Assembly (NCBI RefSeq): GCF_001889165.1
Contig: NZ_CP016020.1
Coordinates: 1,524,501 to 1,588,500 of the forward strand
Length of the DNA: 64,000 nt
Reading direction: 5' to 3'
Source: Bacillus weihaiensis
Lineage (GTDB): Bacteria > Bacillota > Bacilli > Bacillales > Bacillaceae
Part shown: positions 8,651 to 18,885 of the stretch, piece after piece
Position numbering within the stretch: position 1 is the stretch's first letter
How the letters are laid out: each line of letters opens with the position of its first letter
Notes under the pieces: generated by a model
What the model saw: only the letters and a program-made list of their open reading frames with translations
What the model was told of the DNA's origin: nothing
The model's database searches: none
Made by a program: the position numbers and the translations under genes

Positions 8651-9793
8651 ATGCTACAAATGAAGAAACTATCAACTTGCTTTATCATCATAATCCTTTT
8701 TATTTCCTTGCTCCCGCACCAAACATCAGCAATCGGTGTGAGTGCTCAAACTGCAATTTTAATAGATCAAGAATCAGGAAGAGTACTATACGAGAAAGAT
8801 GCACATAAAAAAATGAGGATAGCAAGTATAACGAAAATTATGACTGCGATATTAGCGGTTGAATCTGAAAAACTAAATGATATGGTTACTGTTAGTGAAA
8901 AGGCTACTCAAGCAGAGGGTTCTTCAATTTATTTACAAAAAGGGGAAGAAATTAAATTGGAGGACTTAGTATATGGGCTTATGCTTAGATCAGGAAATGA
9001 TTCAGCAGTTGCTATCGCCGAACATGTCGGGGGGAGTCTTGAAGGATTTGTTATCATGATGAATCAAAAAGCAGAAGAAATTGGCATGACAAACACTGTT
9101 TTTGCAAATCCACATGGTTTAGATGATCATGAGAATCATTATTCTACAGCATATGACATGGCTATTTTAACTCAATATGCCATGCAAAACGAGGAGTATC
9201 AAAAGATTTCAGGTACAAAAACACATAAGGCCCCAAATCCAAATGAGAAATGGGACAGAGTATGGCATAACAAAAATAAGCTGTTAACACAGCTATATGA
9301 CTATTCGACAGGTGGAAAAACTGGGTACACAGTAAGAGCAAAGCGAACGCTCGTATCAACGGCGTCAAAGGAAGGATTTCATACAATTGTAGTCACATTA
9401 AATGATCCAGATGATTGGGATGACCATATCAATCTTCATAACTATGCATATAGTCAATTTGAAATAACAAAATTAAAGAATCAAGGAGTCATTAAGGAAA
9501 TAGAAAATGAATTTTACAAAAATAAGGTGTTTATTGAAAGAGATGTTATTTATCCTTTAACGAAGGAAGAACAAGAAAAAGTCAAGATCAATATGACCTT
9601 ATCGAAACCTCAAGAAGAGTGGGAAGACAGTAGGAATGTTCCAGATGTAGTAGGGAAGATGTCAATAAAAGTTGATGAAAAAGAAATTGCTCAATTACCA
9701 ATTTATTTTGATAATGGAAATGTAGAAAAACCAAAAGGTTCATTATGGGATTTGTTTAAACAATTATTTTTCATTGCGGCTGGTGTAAAGTAG
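8651..9793 (+). CDS. dacB: D-alanyl-D-alanine carboxypeptidase DacB (PBP5*)
   Basis: Low-molecular-weight penicillin-binding protein that trims D-Ala from peptidoglycan stem peptides and sets cross-linking of the spore cortex. 380 residues: a signal peptide to about residue 27, then the acyl-serine motif S59-I-T-K62, SGN at 114-116 and KTG at 223-225, all intact. The C-terminal domain (about 275-380) ends in a likely amphipathic anchor near [12 protein letters not shown]. The start is ATG 8651; an ATG at 8660 is an alternative. It is followed one base later by spmA, giving the dacB-spmA-spmB sporulation operon known in B. subtilis, which identifies it as DacB rather than DacA or DacF. Confidence 0.94.
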   Translation: MLQMKKLSTCFIIIILFISLLPHQTSAIGVSAQTAILIDQESGRVLYEKDAHKKMRIASITKIMTAILAVESEKLNDMVTVSEKATQAEGSSIYLQKGEEIKLEDLVYGLMLRSGNDSAVAIAEHVGGSLEGFVIMMNQKAEEIGMTNTVFANPHGLDDHENHYSTAYDMAILTQYAMQNEEYQKISGTKTHKAPNPNEKWDRVWHNKNKLLTQLYDYSTGGKTGYTVRAKRTLVSTASKEGFHTIVVTLNDPDDWDDHINLHNYAYSQFEITKLKNQGVIKEIENEFYKNKVFIERDVIYPLTKEEQEKVKINMTLSKPQEEWEDSRNVPDVVGKMSIKVDEKEIAQLPIYFDNGNVEKPKGSLWDLFKQLFFIAAGVK

Positions 9794-9794
9794 C

Positions 9795-10388
9795 ATGGTT
9801 AATCTCATATGGGTATCCTTAACAGTTATCGGAATAGTTTTTGCAATGTTTAACGGAACTATGGAAGAGGTTAATGAAGCAATTTTCAAAGGTGGCAAAG
9901 AAGCTGTCACTATTTCGATAGGATTTATTAGTGTTCTTGTGTTTTGGTTAGGGTTAATGAAAGTAGCAGAAAAAGCAGGTCTACTTGAGAAGCTAGGGAA
10001 GCTATTCAAGCCAATTGTAACAAGGCTATTTCCAGAGGTACCTCCTGAACACCCAGCGATGGGCTATATGTTATCAAATATGATGGCGAATTTGTTTGGG
10101 CTAGGCAATGCAGCTACCCCTCTTGGGATTAAAGCGATGGAGCAGTTAAAGGTGTTAAATGGAAATTCAGATAAAGCAAGCCGCTCAATGATTACCTTTT
10201 TGGCTATTAATACATCAAGCTTAACGTTAATACCTACTACAGTTATTGCTATTATGATGACCTACGGCTCTGCATCACCTACAAGTATTGTTGGACCGAC
10301 ATTAATTGCAACATTCTTATCTACTTTAGGAGCAATAATGATTGATCGATATTTTTACTATAGGAGAAAGAAAAAGGGTGATGAGTAG
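9795..10388 (+). CDS. spmA: spore maturation protein SpmA
   Basis: Integral membrane protein of the nucleoside-recognition (Gate) fold, needed with SpmB for full dehydration of the spore core; its transported substrate is not known. 197 residues with several hydrophobic helices; GNAATPLGIKAMEQL and LAINTSSLTLIPTTVIA are typical of SpmA. ATG 9795 is one base after the dacB stop, so translational coupling is likely. spmB starts two bases after its own stop. Confidence 0.94.
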   Translation: MVNLIWVSLTVIGIVFAMFNGTMEEVNEAIFKGGKEAVTISIGFISVLVFWLGLMKVAEKAGLLEKLGKLFKPIVTRLFPEVPPEHPAMGYMLSNMMANLFGLGNAATPLGIKAMEQLKVLNGNSDKASRSMITFLAINTSSLTLIPTTVIAIMMTYGSASPTSIVGPTLIATFLSTLGAIMIDRYFYYRRKKKGDE

Positions 10389-10390
10389 AG

Positions 10391-10921
10391 ATGGGGATTA
10401 TTGGAGTTGTTTCACTGTGGATTATACCCGTTATAATCGGTGTCATCTTACTATATGGTACGTATAAAAGAGTACCGACATATGAGGCTTTTGTCGAAGG
10501 AGGAAAAGAAGGAATTACAATATCCTTCTCCATTATTCCCTATTTAGTTGGAATGTTAGTAGCGATTTCTGTTTTTAGAGCGTCTAGAGCACTAGAGTTT
10601 TTAATGGATTTCATGAAGCCGGTACTTGAAGTGTTGCATATTCCTTCTGAAATTGTTCCTCTTGCGTTCATACGACCTATCTCTGGGACAGCGGCATTAG
10701 GTCTTACATCAGATATTATCTCCACATATGGACCTGATTCATTTATTGGAATGCTTGCTGCTACAATGCAGGGTAGTACTGATACGACATTATATGTCTT
10801 AACTGTTTATTTTGGTGCAGTTGGAATACGAAAAATGGGTGATTCCTTAAAAGTTGGATTACTAGCAGATTTTGTTGGGATTGTGGCAGCGATCGTCATC
10901 GTTTCACTCCTATTCGCTTAA
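10391..10921 (+). CDS. spmB: spore maturation protein SpmB
   Basis: 176 residues, polytopic membrane protein of the same Gate fold as SpmA. Family marks: YEAFVEGGKEGI near residue 30, RPISGTAALGLTSDI and GPDSFIGMLAATMQGSTDTT. It works with SpmA in spore core dehydration, in the mother cell compartment in B. subtilis. The operon ends here; a terminator lies 130 bases further on. Confidence 0.94.
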   Translation: MGIIGVVSLWIIPVIIGVILLYGTYKRVPTYEAFVEGGKEGITISFSIIPYLVGMLVAISVFRASRALEFLMDFMKPVLEVLHIPSEIVPLAFIRPISGTAALGLTSDIISTYGPDSFIGMLAATMQGSTDTTLYVLTVYFGAVGIRKMGDSLKVGLLADFVGIVAAIVIVSLLFA

Positions 10922-11589
10922 AGCAATATACGAGCGTTTTTTACTACCATTAATGGTATTTAACATGAATTTGAATATATGACTGTATTTTACACGTAAT
11001 ATCCAGAGGAGTAAGAGAGAAAAAGCCTTTCTCCTAGTTAGGAAAAATTGGTTCGGAAGTTTACTTTCCGAGCTTTTTTTTGTTGCTTAGAAAACTAGAG
11101 GGTGCATCAATTTGATTAAGCACTTTTATGCGACAATTAGCAGACTGACTTTTTCGATAAAGTCAGTTGCCTAACAAAGGATGTATGAATGAATGGAATA
11201 TATTTCATAACCTATCTATAGTACCTAACTTTACAGAGGTATAAGTCTCGCTTTATGGTACGTAGTACAGGAAGATAAATTATGGTATGATAGTGTAGCG
11301 CAATTTGACGATTATTGAGTTTTTTAGCGAAGGATTTTAAGTGAGATCGTAAACTATTCATGAGAATGGTTAAAAGTAGGTAATGAAGAGGATTCTATAA
11401 TAGACTAGGATTTTCTCCTGTAACGAGATTGCCATTTGTTTACATATTCAGAGCGTGTAAAGGACAGAATCACTTGTGAGCTCATACTAACGGATATTTA
11501 TCTTAATCCCGTTTTAAATCTAGTGTCTATTGTTGGCGAAAATTGTGAAATGGTTAATAAAGCATTAATATGTTATAGAGGTGAAAGAA
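10922..11589. other. 667-base gap between spmB and rluB
   Basis: It contains the operon terminator (11051-11081), a weak terminator-linked repeat copy (11076-11125: TTGCTTAG, GTGCATCAATTTG), a palindromic hairpin without T-tract (11144-11168, ACTGACTTT with AAAGTCAGT), and an extended -10 (TGGTATGAT, 11283-11291) about 300 bases before rluB. A 70-codon frame at 11436-11648 shows no family features and overlaps rluB; I do not call it. Confidence 0.45.
11051..11081 (+). terminator. terminator of dacB-spmAB
   Basis: Stem of TTCGGAA with TTTCCGAG-type partner around TTTAC, followed by eight T. Confidence 0.8.
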
Positions 11590-12321
11590 ATGGAACGTTT
11601 ACAAAAAGTAATTGCTCATGCTGGATATGCATCAAGAAGAAAGGCTGAGGAATTGATTTTAGAAGGAAAAGTAAAAGTGAATGGGAAAATTGTTAAAGAG
11701 TTAGGTACAAAAGTAACAGATTCTGACAAAGTTGAGGTAGAAGGGATTCCGTTAGAAAGGGAAGAGCCTGTGTATGTTCTTCTATATAAACCTAGTGGTG
11801 TCATCTCTGCTGTTAAAGATGATAAAGGTAGAAAAGTAGTAACGGATTTCTTTCCTTATATAAAACAAAGAATTTATCCTGTTGGTAGATTGGATTATGA
11901 TACATCTGGATTATTGTTGCTAACAAATGATGGGGAATTTGCCAATATTCTCATGCACCCAAGATATGAAGTTGAAAAATCTTATGTAGCAAAGGTGAAA
12001 GGAATCCCAACACGTGAAAAGATAAGAGAGCTCGAAAAGGGTGTTCATCTTGAAGATGGAAAGACAGCGCCTGCAAACGCGAAAATTTTATCAGTGGATA
12101 AAAAGAAAAACACGTGTATTCTTGAATTGAAGATTCATGAAGGACGCAATCGACAAGTAAGAAGAATGTTTGAAGCGATTGGTTATCCAGTACAAAAATT
12201 AAAACGTGAAAAATATGCCTTCTTAAACTTAAGTGGATTAAATACAGGTGATTCAAGAGAGCTTACTCCACACGAGGTAAAACAGTTGAGAGCTCTAGCA
12301 CAGCACGGTAGTAAAATATAA
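11590..12321 (+). CDS. rluB: 23S rRNA pseudouridine synthase RluB
   Basis: 243 residues. An N-terminal S4 RNA-binding domain (MERLQKVIAHAGYASRRKAEE, residues 1-48) precedes the pseudouridine synthase core, where GRLDYDTSGLLLLTNDG carries the catalytic Asp. Downstream HEGRNRQVRRMFEAIG is the RsuA/RluB family signature. It modifies helix 89/90 region uridines of 23S rRNA in characterised members. ATG 11590 is chosen over GTG 11581 because the GAGGTGAAAGA ribosome site contains that GTG. Monocistronic, before resA. Confidence 0.92.
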   Translation: MERLQKVIAHAGYASRRKAEELILEGKVKVNGKIVKELGTKVTDSDKVEVEGIPLEREEPVYVLLYKPSGVISAVKDDKGRKVVTDFFPYIKQRIYPVGRLDYDTSGLLLLTNDGEFANILMHPRYEVEKSYVAKVKGIPTREKIRELEKGVHLEDGKTAPANAKILSVDKKKNTCILELKIHEGRNRQVRRMFEAIGYPVQKLKREKYAFLNLSGLNTGDSRELTPHEVKQLRALAQHGSKI

Positions 12322-12325
12322 ATAG

Positions 12326-12380
12326 TTTCACACAAACTTCAAAATATAAAATAAAGTGAGTTTGTGTGAAATGGTATAAT
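12326..12380 (+). promoter_or_regulatory. resA promoter with 13-bp inverted repeat
   Basis: An extended -10 (TGG then TATAAT, 12372-12380) lies 33 bases before resA. Directly upstream a perfect 13-bp inverted repeat, TTTCACACAAACT (12326-12338) and AGTTTGTGTGAAA (12359-12371), occupies the -35 region and touches the -10. It could be an operator or the rluB terminator hairpin, but no T-tract follows. Confidence 0.6.
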
Positions 12381-12413
12381 AGCTAAGAATGTCTAAGGGT
12401 AGGGGAGTATGAA

Positions 12414-12938
12414 ATGAAGAAAAAAAAACGCTTACTCATGCGCTCTATTATTTTAATACTATTAATTAGTGCATTAGGCTACACATTATATTCGAATTTT
12501 TTCGTTAGCAAGGAAAGAGTAAGGGCTGGCAGTGAGGCACCAAATTTTCTTCTGAAGGATTTAGAAGGAAACGAACATCAATTGTCAGATTATAAAGGGA
12601 AAGGTGTTTTTCTTAACTTTTGGGGAACTTGGTGTGAACCTTGCGAAAGAGAAATGCCTTATATGAATAAGCAATATCAGATGTATAAGGACCAAGGTGT
12701 CGAAGTCCTAGCTGTAAATATTGCAGAATCTGATTTAGCAGTGAGTACATTTGTTAATAAATATGATTTATCCTTTCCTGTTGTTCTTGATAAACAGAGT
12801 CAAGTGTTTAAGGCCTATGGTGTCGGAAAGTTACCTGCAACCTATCTTATTGATTCTGATGGAAAGGTTGTTGATGTGATTACAGGAACATTAACAGAAA
12901 GAATGATTCAGGAATACATGGAACAGATTAAACCATAA
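12414..12938 (+). CDS. resA: thiol-disulfide oxidoreductase ResA
   Basis: Membrane-anchored thioredoxin-like protein that reduces the CXXCH cysteines of apocytochrome c on the outer face. 174 residues: a basic start and one transmembrane helix (about 10-28), then the thioredoxin fold with W-C74-E-P-C77. The conserved Glu of the CEPC motif and the downstream GKLPATYLID cis-Pro loop are intact. Cys74/Cys77 numbering equals that of B. subtilis ResA. First gene of resABC, 18 bases before resB. Confidence 0.95.
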   Translation: MKKKKRLLMRSIILILLISALGYTLYSNFFVSKERVRAGSEAPNFLLKDLEGNEHQLSDYKGKGVFLNFWGTWCEPCEREMPYMNKQYQMYKDQGVEVLAVNIAESDLAVSTFVNKYDLSFPVVLDKQSQVFKAYGVGKLPATYLIDSDGKVVDVITGTLTERMIQEYMEQIKP

Positions 12939-12956
12939 AATGGGGAGTTTTTCAGC

Positions 12957-14570
12957 ATGAACAAAGATACATGTGAGTGTGGTCATGTTAATCCTAAAGG
13001 AACACTTCTGTGTGAATCATGTGGAAATCCAATAGCTGAAAAAGAAAAAAAAGAACTATTGGATATGAAGTACGAGGGGTCTGCTAGACGCTCACAAACT
13101 TATAAAAAAACAGTAGTTGATAAAGTTTGGAATTTTTTCTCTTCCGTTAAAGTTGGTGTATGGTTAATTGTTATTACGTTAATTGCTTCTGCAATAGGAA
13201 CAATATTTCCTCAGAAGCAATTTATCCCGCCAACGGCAACAGCCAGTGAATTTTACAAAGAAGAGTATGGGTTCTTTGGAGACTTATATTATCAATTAGG
13301 TTTTCATGATTTATATGGCTCATGGTGGTATATTATTTTAGTTGCTTCAATTGGTATTTCACTTGTAATTGCAAGTCTAGACCGGTTTGTTCCGTTATAT
13401 CGTGCATTGAAAAAGCAAGGTGTAACGAGGCACGAATCCTTTTTAAAACGGCAAAGATACTATAGTTCAACACAGATAGACACAATAGAATTAGATGGGA
13501 TCATAAAGAAATTCGCATCGCGTCGTTATAAAGTAAGAGAAGAAAACGGAAATCTTTTAGCTGAAAAGGGACGTTTTTCTCGTTGGGGTCCTTATGTTAA
13601 TCATTGTGGATTAATTCTCTTTTTATTCGGAGCAATGCTGAGATCTGTACCTGGAATGTATGTCGATGAAGTACTCTGGGTGAGAGAAGGAGAAATTGAG
13701 GTTATTCCCGGAACTGAAGGTAAATACTACTTAGAAAATAAAGATTTCATTATGGAAGTTTACGAGAAAGATAAAGAGGATGAAGTTTTTGAAGAAGCAA
13801 TTACACGTGTTGGTGATGGAAGCGTTGTAAAAAACTTTCAATCAAATGTTGTATTGTACGAACGAATGGGTGACATTGTACACGGTGCTGAACCAGAACT
13901 TAAAGAAGTCACACGAAAAGAAATTAAAGTTAATGATCCTTTAAAATTTGAATCATTTTCTCTATATCAAGTAGATTATAAATTAAATGAATTGAATGAA
14001 ATGTCGTTTAGTTTAATAGATAAGGAAACAGAAGAGAGCTTTGGTCAAATATCTGTGGATTTAATAGAGCCAGAAGAAACCTATGAACTTGGAAATGGTT
14101 ATAAGGTTGAGTTAGCAACATATCTTCCGGATTTTTATTATAACAGTGAAGGATTACCTGCTACAAAGACAAGAATACCAAATAATCCAGCCTTCGTTTT
14201 TAAAATGTATACACCAGACAAACCAGAAGGGGAAGCTAGTTTAGTAGCGATTCAGCAAACAATTGAGGCGTCAGATAATAATCAATATAAGATGAAGTTT
14301 GAAGGTGTGGAAACGAAAGATTTAACAGCGCTAACTGTTAGGAAAGACTTGACCCTCTGGTTTCTAGGTATAGGGGGAGCCATTTTTATGGTTGGAGTTA
14401 TTCAAGGTATGTATTGGAACCATCGTAGAATTTGGATAAAGCACACGAATGGTACTGTTCATATTGCTGCCCATACAAATAAAAACTGGTATGGTCTATC
14501 ACGAGAACTAGATACTTTACTAGATGGGACAAACTTAGAGATACCAAAAGATCAAAAAGAAAAGTCCTAA
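12957..14570 (+). CDS. resB: cytochrome c biogenesis protein ResB
   Basis: 537 residues (542 in B. subtilis). It carries heme with ResC in System II cytochrome c synthesis. An N-terminal zinc-ribbon-like motif (C6-E-C and C-E-S-C, residues 6-22) is cytoplasmic; transmembrane helices are at about 64-84, 122-142, 205-222 and a last one near 465-485, with a large extracytoplasmic loop between. The TRIPNNPAFVF segment and the FSSVKVGVWLIV helix are ResB hallmarks. ATG 12957 follows GGGGAG. It lies between resA and resC. Confidence 0.95.
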   Translation: MNKDTCECGHVNPKGTLLCESCGNPIAEKEKKELLDMKYEGSARRSQTYKKTVVDKVWNFFSSVKVGVWLIVITLIASAIGTIFPQKQFIPPTATASEFYKEEYGFFGDLYYQLGFHDLYGSWWYIILVASIGISLVIASLDRFVPLYRALKKQGVTRHESFLKRQRYYSSTQIDTIELDGIIKKFASRRYKVREENGNLLAEKGRFSRWGPYVNHCGLILFLFGAMLRSVPGMYVDEVLWVREGEIEVIPGTEGKYYLENKDFIMEVYEKDKEDEVFEEAITRVGDGSVVKNFQSNVVLYERMGDIVHGAEPELKEVTRKEIKVNDPLKFESFSLYQVDYKLNELNEMSFSLIDKETEESFGQISVDLIEPEETYELGNGYKVELATYLPDFYYNSEGLPATKTRIPNNPAFVFKMYTPDKPEGEASLVAIQQTIEASDNNQYKMKFEGVETKDLTALTVRKDLTLWFLGIGGAIFMVGVIQGMYWNHRRIWIKHTNGTVHIAAHTNKNWYGLSRELDTLLDGTNLEIPKDQKEKS

Positions 14571-14661
14571 TCTTGTCCATTTGTTTTACTAGTAACAAAA
14601 CACTTTTATTAGATCATTACGACAAAATGATCGTCACTATGAAAAATGGGGAGGGGAAAAA

Positions 14662-15837
14662 ATGGCCTCACTTAGTAGTACATTTTTAGAAATCGCTTTT
14701 ATTATATACTTAGTAGCAATCTTTTTATTCGGAGGTTCAATCCGCGACAAAAGACATAAATCTGAAAAACTAAGTAAATGGACAATTGCAGCAGTTAGTG
14801 TTACGATTTTGGGTTTCTTGACACAAGTCGCTTATTTTATAACTAGATGGATTGCTTCTGGGCATGCACCTGTAAGTAATTTATTTGAATTTACAACTGC
14901 TTTTGGTATGATGCTTGTCCTTGCGTTTATCATTCTGTTCTTTTTATATAAAGTTGCAGTGCTAGGATTATTCACTTTGCCAATTGTTGTGTTAATCATT
15001 GCATATGGAAGTATGTTCCCAAGAGAGATTAGTCCTTTAATTCCGTCCTTACAAAGTCACTGGCTATATATTCATGTGACCACAGCAGCATTGGGTCAAG
15101 CGATTTTAGCGATTAGTGCTGTTGCAGGAATTATTCACCTTGTTACGGTGGTAGATCAAACTAAATCAACAAAGAAGACTTTTTGGTTAGAAGCAATCAT
15201 GTATGTTTTAGTTGTTACATTAGGATTTATTATCATAACAAGTACGTTTAAAGGCTTAGATTATACGGCTGAATTTAATTGGATTGATAAGAATGATCAA
15301 GAAGCTGTTATGATGTATAATTTACCAGCTATAGTAGGACCACATCAAGGAGAATTACTAACTGACGGTAAACTCAAGCCATTATTTGACCTTCCTGCAA
15401 TTCTATCGGCACAAAAGTTAAATACAGTTATATGGTCAGTTATAGTAGGTTCAGTTCTTTATCTAGTTCTTAGACTTATCTTTAGAAAGAGAATTTCTGC
15501 AATGATTCAACCATTTACAAAAAATGTTAATCTGGATTTAGTTGACGAAATCGGATATCGTTCAGTAGCTATCGGATTCCCGGTATTTACATTAGGTGCC
15601 TTAATTTTTGCCATGATCTGGGCCCAAATTGCCTGGACACGATTCTGGGGTTGGGATCCAAAGGAAGTATGGGCACTTATCACTTGGTTGTTTTATGCAG
15701 CATATCTTCATTTGCGTCTCTCAAAAGGATGGCACGGTGAAAAATCTGCTTGGTTAGCTGTAATTGGGTTTGCTATTATTATGTTTAACCTTATTTTTGT
15801 TAACCTGGTAATTGCCGGTTTACACTCATACGCTTAA
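14662..15837 (+). CDS. resC: cytochrome c biogenesis protein ResC (heme-handling CcsA type)
   Basis: 391 residues, polytopic. The tryptophan-rich [15 protein letters not shown] motif that binds heme sits near residue 327, with conserved His residues in the flanking helices ([10 protein letters not shown] and [10 protein letters not shown]). It delivers heme to apocytochrome c with ResB outside the membrane. ATG 14662 has GGGGAGGGG upstream. Ends the resABC operon; an 11-bp-stem terminator follows at 15916. Confidence 0.95.
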   Translation: MASLSSTFLEIAFIIYLVAIFLFGGSIRDKRHKSEKLSKWTIAAVSVTILGFLTQVAYFITRWIASGHAPVSNLFEFTTAFGMMLVLAFIILFFLYKVAVLGLFTLPIVVLIIAYGSMFPREISPLIPSLQSHWLYIHVTTAALGQAILAISAVAGIIHLVTVVDQTKSTKKTFWLEAIMYVLVVTLGFIIITSTFKGLDYTAEFNWIDKNDQEAVMMYNLPAIVGPHQGELLTDGKLKPLFDLPAILSAQKLNTVIWSVIVGSVLYLVLRLIFRKRISAMIQPFTKNVNLDLVDEIGYRSVAIGFPVFTLGALIFAMIWAQIAWTRFWGWDPKEVWALITWLFYAAYLHLRLSKGWHGEKSAWLAVIGFAIIMFNLIFVNLVIAGLHSYA

Positions 15838-15915
15838 TAGCGATGCTTGTAAATAAAATACTTACTTCATAAATAGTGATAAGAATAATTAATCATTCTT
15901 CACGCTGCTATAGAA

Positions 15916-15964
15916 GAGGCTGGGACAAAACAAAGAGCCAGGCACTTCTGTCCCAGCCTCTTTT
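15916..15964 (+). terminator. resABC terminator, GAGGCTGGGAC-type mobile hairpin
   Basis: GAGGCTGGGAC (15916-15926) pairs perfectly with GTCCCAGCCTC (15950-15960) and TTTT follows. The loop AGAGCCAGGCACTTCT is the reverse complement of the arms around 22745-22757 and 22833-22840, so the hairpin at 22731-22866 is the same element in the other orientation. Confidence 0.88.
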
Positions 15965-16103
15965 CATGATGTCTGGAAGTGGTGCTCTAGTGTTAGCGCG
16001 TAAGGGAATAGCACTTTTCTTAAAAAAGACATATGGAGATAATGCTTCCTAGGGATCATTTTCTCCTTGTAGGCAATTTCTTATATGAGGCTTCTTTTTT
16101 TGG

Positions 16104-16109
16104 TACAAT
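16104..16109 (+). promoter_or_regulatory. candidate resDE promoter (extended -10)
   Basis: TGG followed by TACAAT (16101-16109) forms an extended -10, 60 bases before resD. No convincing -35 is seen. The 330-base gap before resD otherwise holds only the resABC terminator. Confidence 0.38.
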
Positions 16110-16169
16110 ACAAATATGTAATTCAGAGAAGATGATAATTGTAAAGTTGATACATAAGGAGGGTTCTTC

Positions 16170-16892
16170 ATGGAAGAGAACCAAAATGCAAGAATATTAG
16201 TAGTAGACGATGAGGATCGCATTCGCCGCTTACTTAAAATGTACTTAGAAAGAGAAAATTATGAAATAGATGAGGCCGAGAATGGTGATGAAGCATTAGA
16301 GCTTGGATTGAATCATGACTATGATTTAATTATGCTAGATGTCATGATGCCTGGGATTGACGGGATTGAAGTTTGTAGACAATTACGCGAGAAGAAGGCA
16401 ACACCAATCATTATGTTGACAGCAAAGGGAGAAGAAGCGAATAGAGTACAAGGGTTTGAGGTTGGAACAGATGATTATATTGTCAAGCCGTTTAGCCCAA
16501 GAGAAGTTGTACTACGTGTAAAAGCATTGCTCAGAAGATCTTCACAAACTTCCTTTTTAAAGACAGATACAAAAGCGAAAAATGTTATCGTTTTTCCGCA
16601 TTTATCCATTGATCATGATGCTCATAGAATAACGGCAGATGGAACGGAAGTAAGTCTAACTCCTAAAGAATATGAGTTGTTATACTTCTTAGCGAAAACA
16701 CCTGATAAGGTCTATGATCGTGAGAAATTGTTGAAAGAGGTTTGGCAATATGAATTTTTTGGAGACTTACGGACAGTTGATACACATGTTAAACGATTAA
16801 GAGAAAAGCTTAGTAAGGTGTCTCCTGAGGCAGCGAAAATGATTGTCACTGTATGGGGTGTAGGATATAAATTTGAGGTTAGCTCTTCATGA
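16170..16892 (+). CDS. resD: response regulator ResD
   Basis: OmpR/PhoB-family regulator of aerobic and anaerobic respiration genes. 240 residues: receiver domain about 8-122 with acidic pair DDED, phospho-acceptor D57 in MLDVMMPG, Thr in MLTAKG and Lys in IVKPF; C-terminal winged helix from about 145 with [12 protein letters not shown] and [12 protein letters not shown]. It overlaps the resE start by four bases (ATGA). Placement behind resABC and pairing with a PAS-containing kinase identify it as ResD rather than PhoP. Confidence 0.95.
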   Translation: MEENQNARILVVDDEDRIRRLLKMYLERENYEIDEAENGDEALELGLNHDYDLIMLDVMMPGIDGIEVCRQLREKKATPIIMLTAKGEEANRVQGFEVGTDDYIVKPFSPREVVLRVKALLRRSSQTSFLKTDTKAKNVIVFPHLSIDHDAHRITADGTEVSLTPKEYELLYFLAKTPDKVYDREKLLKEVWQYEFFGDLRTVDTHVKRLREKLSKVSPEAAKMIVTVWGVGYKFEVSSS

Positions 16893-18688
16893 TTCTTTGG
16901 AGAAGTGTTGTAGGGAAACTATGGGGAACGATTCTTTTACTCGTTTCCTTTGTTTTATTTGTATTAACTATTTTAATGCTTGAATTTATTGAGAATTATC
17001 ATGTTGATAAGGCTGAAGAAGAGCTTAATCAGCTAGCTAAGAAAGTATCTAGTGTTATTGAAAGTCACGAAGACAAGGATTTAGCAAGGTCAATCTCATG
17101 GGAATTAATTGATGAAATGACAGATATCTTAATAATAGAAGATCAAAATAACTATTGGATTTCCCCAATTAAAGATGACAATATGACGCATTTAGATGTA
17201 GAAGATATCGAAGCAGATCAAGAGCTATCACAGGCATTAGTTATGCAGGAAAAAGTTAGTAAACGGACAAATTTAGAATCACCTAATAATCAATTTGCGA
17301 ACGCAGAGGATGAAGTTTTAATTGTAGGGGTACCTTATAAAATCTCTGACTCTAGATATGGGGCTGTATATATTTCTCAATCGCTGTCTGCCGTCCATGA
17401 AACCACTAAACATACGACAAAATATATTATATTAGCAGCAGGAATTGCAATCATCCTTACAACTATTTTTGCCTTTTTCTTAACGACTAAGATAACACAG
17501 CCACTTAGAAAAATGAGAGAGGTTGCTCAAGAACTTGCTCGTGGAAAGTTTGAGACAAAGGTACCTATCTTGTCTAATGACGAAATTGGAGAACTCGGAA
17601 TCGCGTTTAATCAAATGGGTAGGCAATTGAAATTTCATATTAATGCTTTAAGTCAGGAAAAAGAGCATTTAACAAATATTCTAAGTAGTATGGCTGATGG
17701 TGTTATCACGCTAAATATTGATGGTACAATCCTAGTAACAAATCCACCGGCAGAGAGATTTCTGCAAGCTTGGTATTACGAACAAGAAATGAATGTGGAT
17801 AAAGGTGAAGAGCTTCCTCCTGAAGCGAAGGAATTATTTCATCGAGTCGTGAATACGGAAAAAGAGCAAAATATAGAATTGATGATTCAGGGAAGAAGTT
17901 GGGTTATCCTCATGAGTCCATTGTATAACCAATCTTATGTTCGTGGAGCGGTAGCAGTCTTAAGAGATATGACGGAAGAAAGGCGCTTAGATAAACTAAG
18001 GAAAGACTTTATTGCAAATGTCAGTCATGAGTTACGTACACCAATTGCTATGCTGCAAGGCTATAGTGAGGCAATAGTTGATGATATTGCTAGCACCGAT
18101 GAAGAAAAAAAGGAAATCTCACAAGTCATATATGATGAATCATTAAGAATGGGTCGACTAGTTAATGACCTGTTAGATCTTGCAAGAATGGAAGCAGGAC
18201 ATATTTCCCTTAATTTAGAGGAAATAGATATCGAACAATTTGTTGATAAGATTAATCGGAAATTCCAAGGGCTTGCTAATGAGAAGTCAATTTCTCTAAA
18301 AGCACAAGTGAATCTACAGGATCGTATATTTATTCTTGATCCTGATCGTATTGAGCAGGTTTTAACAAATTTAATTGACAATGCAATTAGGCATACAGAT
18401 AAACATGGGGTAGTTACTATTGAAGTCGAAGATCATGAAAAAGGGTTAACAATAAATGTGAAGGATTCTGGATCCGGTATTCCAGAAGAGGATTTACCAT
18501 TTGTTTTCGAACGATTCTATAAAGCAGATAAAGCACGAACTAGAGGGAAAGCTGGAACGGGATTAGGATTAGCCATTGTAAAAAATATTATTGAAGCACA
18601 TAAAGGCAAAATTCAAGTTCATAGCAAAATAGATGAAGGTACGACATTTACAATTTTTATTCCTCGAAAAAGAGAAGATACTGAATAA
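16889..18688 (+). CDS. resE: sensor histidine kinase ResE
   Basis: 599 residues. TM helices at about 10-30 and 176-198 flank an extracytoplasmic sensor loop; then HAMP (about 200-250), PAS (about 258-365), HisKA with phospho-acceptor H380 in SHELRTP, and HATPase_c with N-box [11 protein letters not shown]1 [10 protein letters not shown] and G2 GTGLGLAIV. It phosphorylates ResD in response to oxygen limitation or nitric oxide in B. subtilis. Start codon overlaps the resD stop, so the two are translationally coupled. Confidence 0.95.
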   Translation: MILWRSVVGKLWGTILLLVSFVLFVLTILMLEFIENYHVDKAEEELNQLAKKVSSVIESHEDKDLARSISWELIDEMTDILIIEDQNNYWISPIKDDNMTHLDVEDIEADQELSQALVMQEKVSKRTNLESPNNQFANAEDEVLIVGVPYKISDSRYGAVYISQSLSAVHETTKHTTKYIILAAGIAIILTTIFAFFLTTKITQPLRKMREVAQELARGKFETKVPILSNDEIGELGIAFNQMGRQLKFHINALSQEKEHLTNILSSMADGVITLNIDGTILVTNPPAERFLQAWYYEQEMNVDKGEELPPEAKELFHRVVNTEKEQNIELMIQGRSWVILMSPLYNQSYVRGAVAVLRDMTEERRLDKLRKDFIANVSHELRTPIAMLQGYSEAIVDDIASTDEEKKEISQVIYDESLRMGRLVNDLLDLARMEAGHISLNLEEIDIEQFVDKINRKFQGLANEKSISLKAQVNLQDRIFILDPDRIEQVLTNLIDNAIRHTDKHGVVTIEVEDHEKGLTINVKDSGSGIPEEDLPFVFERFYKADKARTRGKAGTGLGLAIVKNIIEAHKGKIQVHSKIDEGTTFTIFIPRKREDTE

Positions 18689-18702
18689 TATTGCCGAACA
18701 AT

Positions 18703-18722
18703 CTTGTTTCATACGAAACAAG
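18703..18722. promoter_or_regulatory. perfect palindrome behind resE
   Basis: CTTGTTTC, ATAC, GAAACAAG forms an 8-bp inverted repeat 15 bases after the resE stop. It lacks a T-tract. It could be an operator or part of a tandem terminator with 18734-18767. Confidence 0.35.
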
Positions 18723-18733
18723 TATAACTAGGG

Positions 18734-18767
18734 AGATGATAGATCGTTGGATTTATCATCTTTTTTT
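18734..18767 (+). terminator. terminator of resDE
   Basis: GATGATA (18735-18741) pairs with TATCATC (18754-18760), followed by seven T. Confidence 0.8.
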
Positions 18768-18885
18768 ACAAAGTCTAGCTAAGAGTTTTTAGGAAAGAAA
18801 CCATCTATAATCAAGAGTGAGAGTAGCTCATGTTTTTTTACTTGAATGCTATTTAAAATTTTGAACCTTACGGGCTCAGGGGTTT

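Noticed and set aside
11436-11648. 70-codon frame ending within rluB
   Set aside because: No family features; it overlaps the rluB start in another frame and lacks a good ribosome site.
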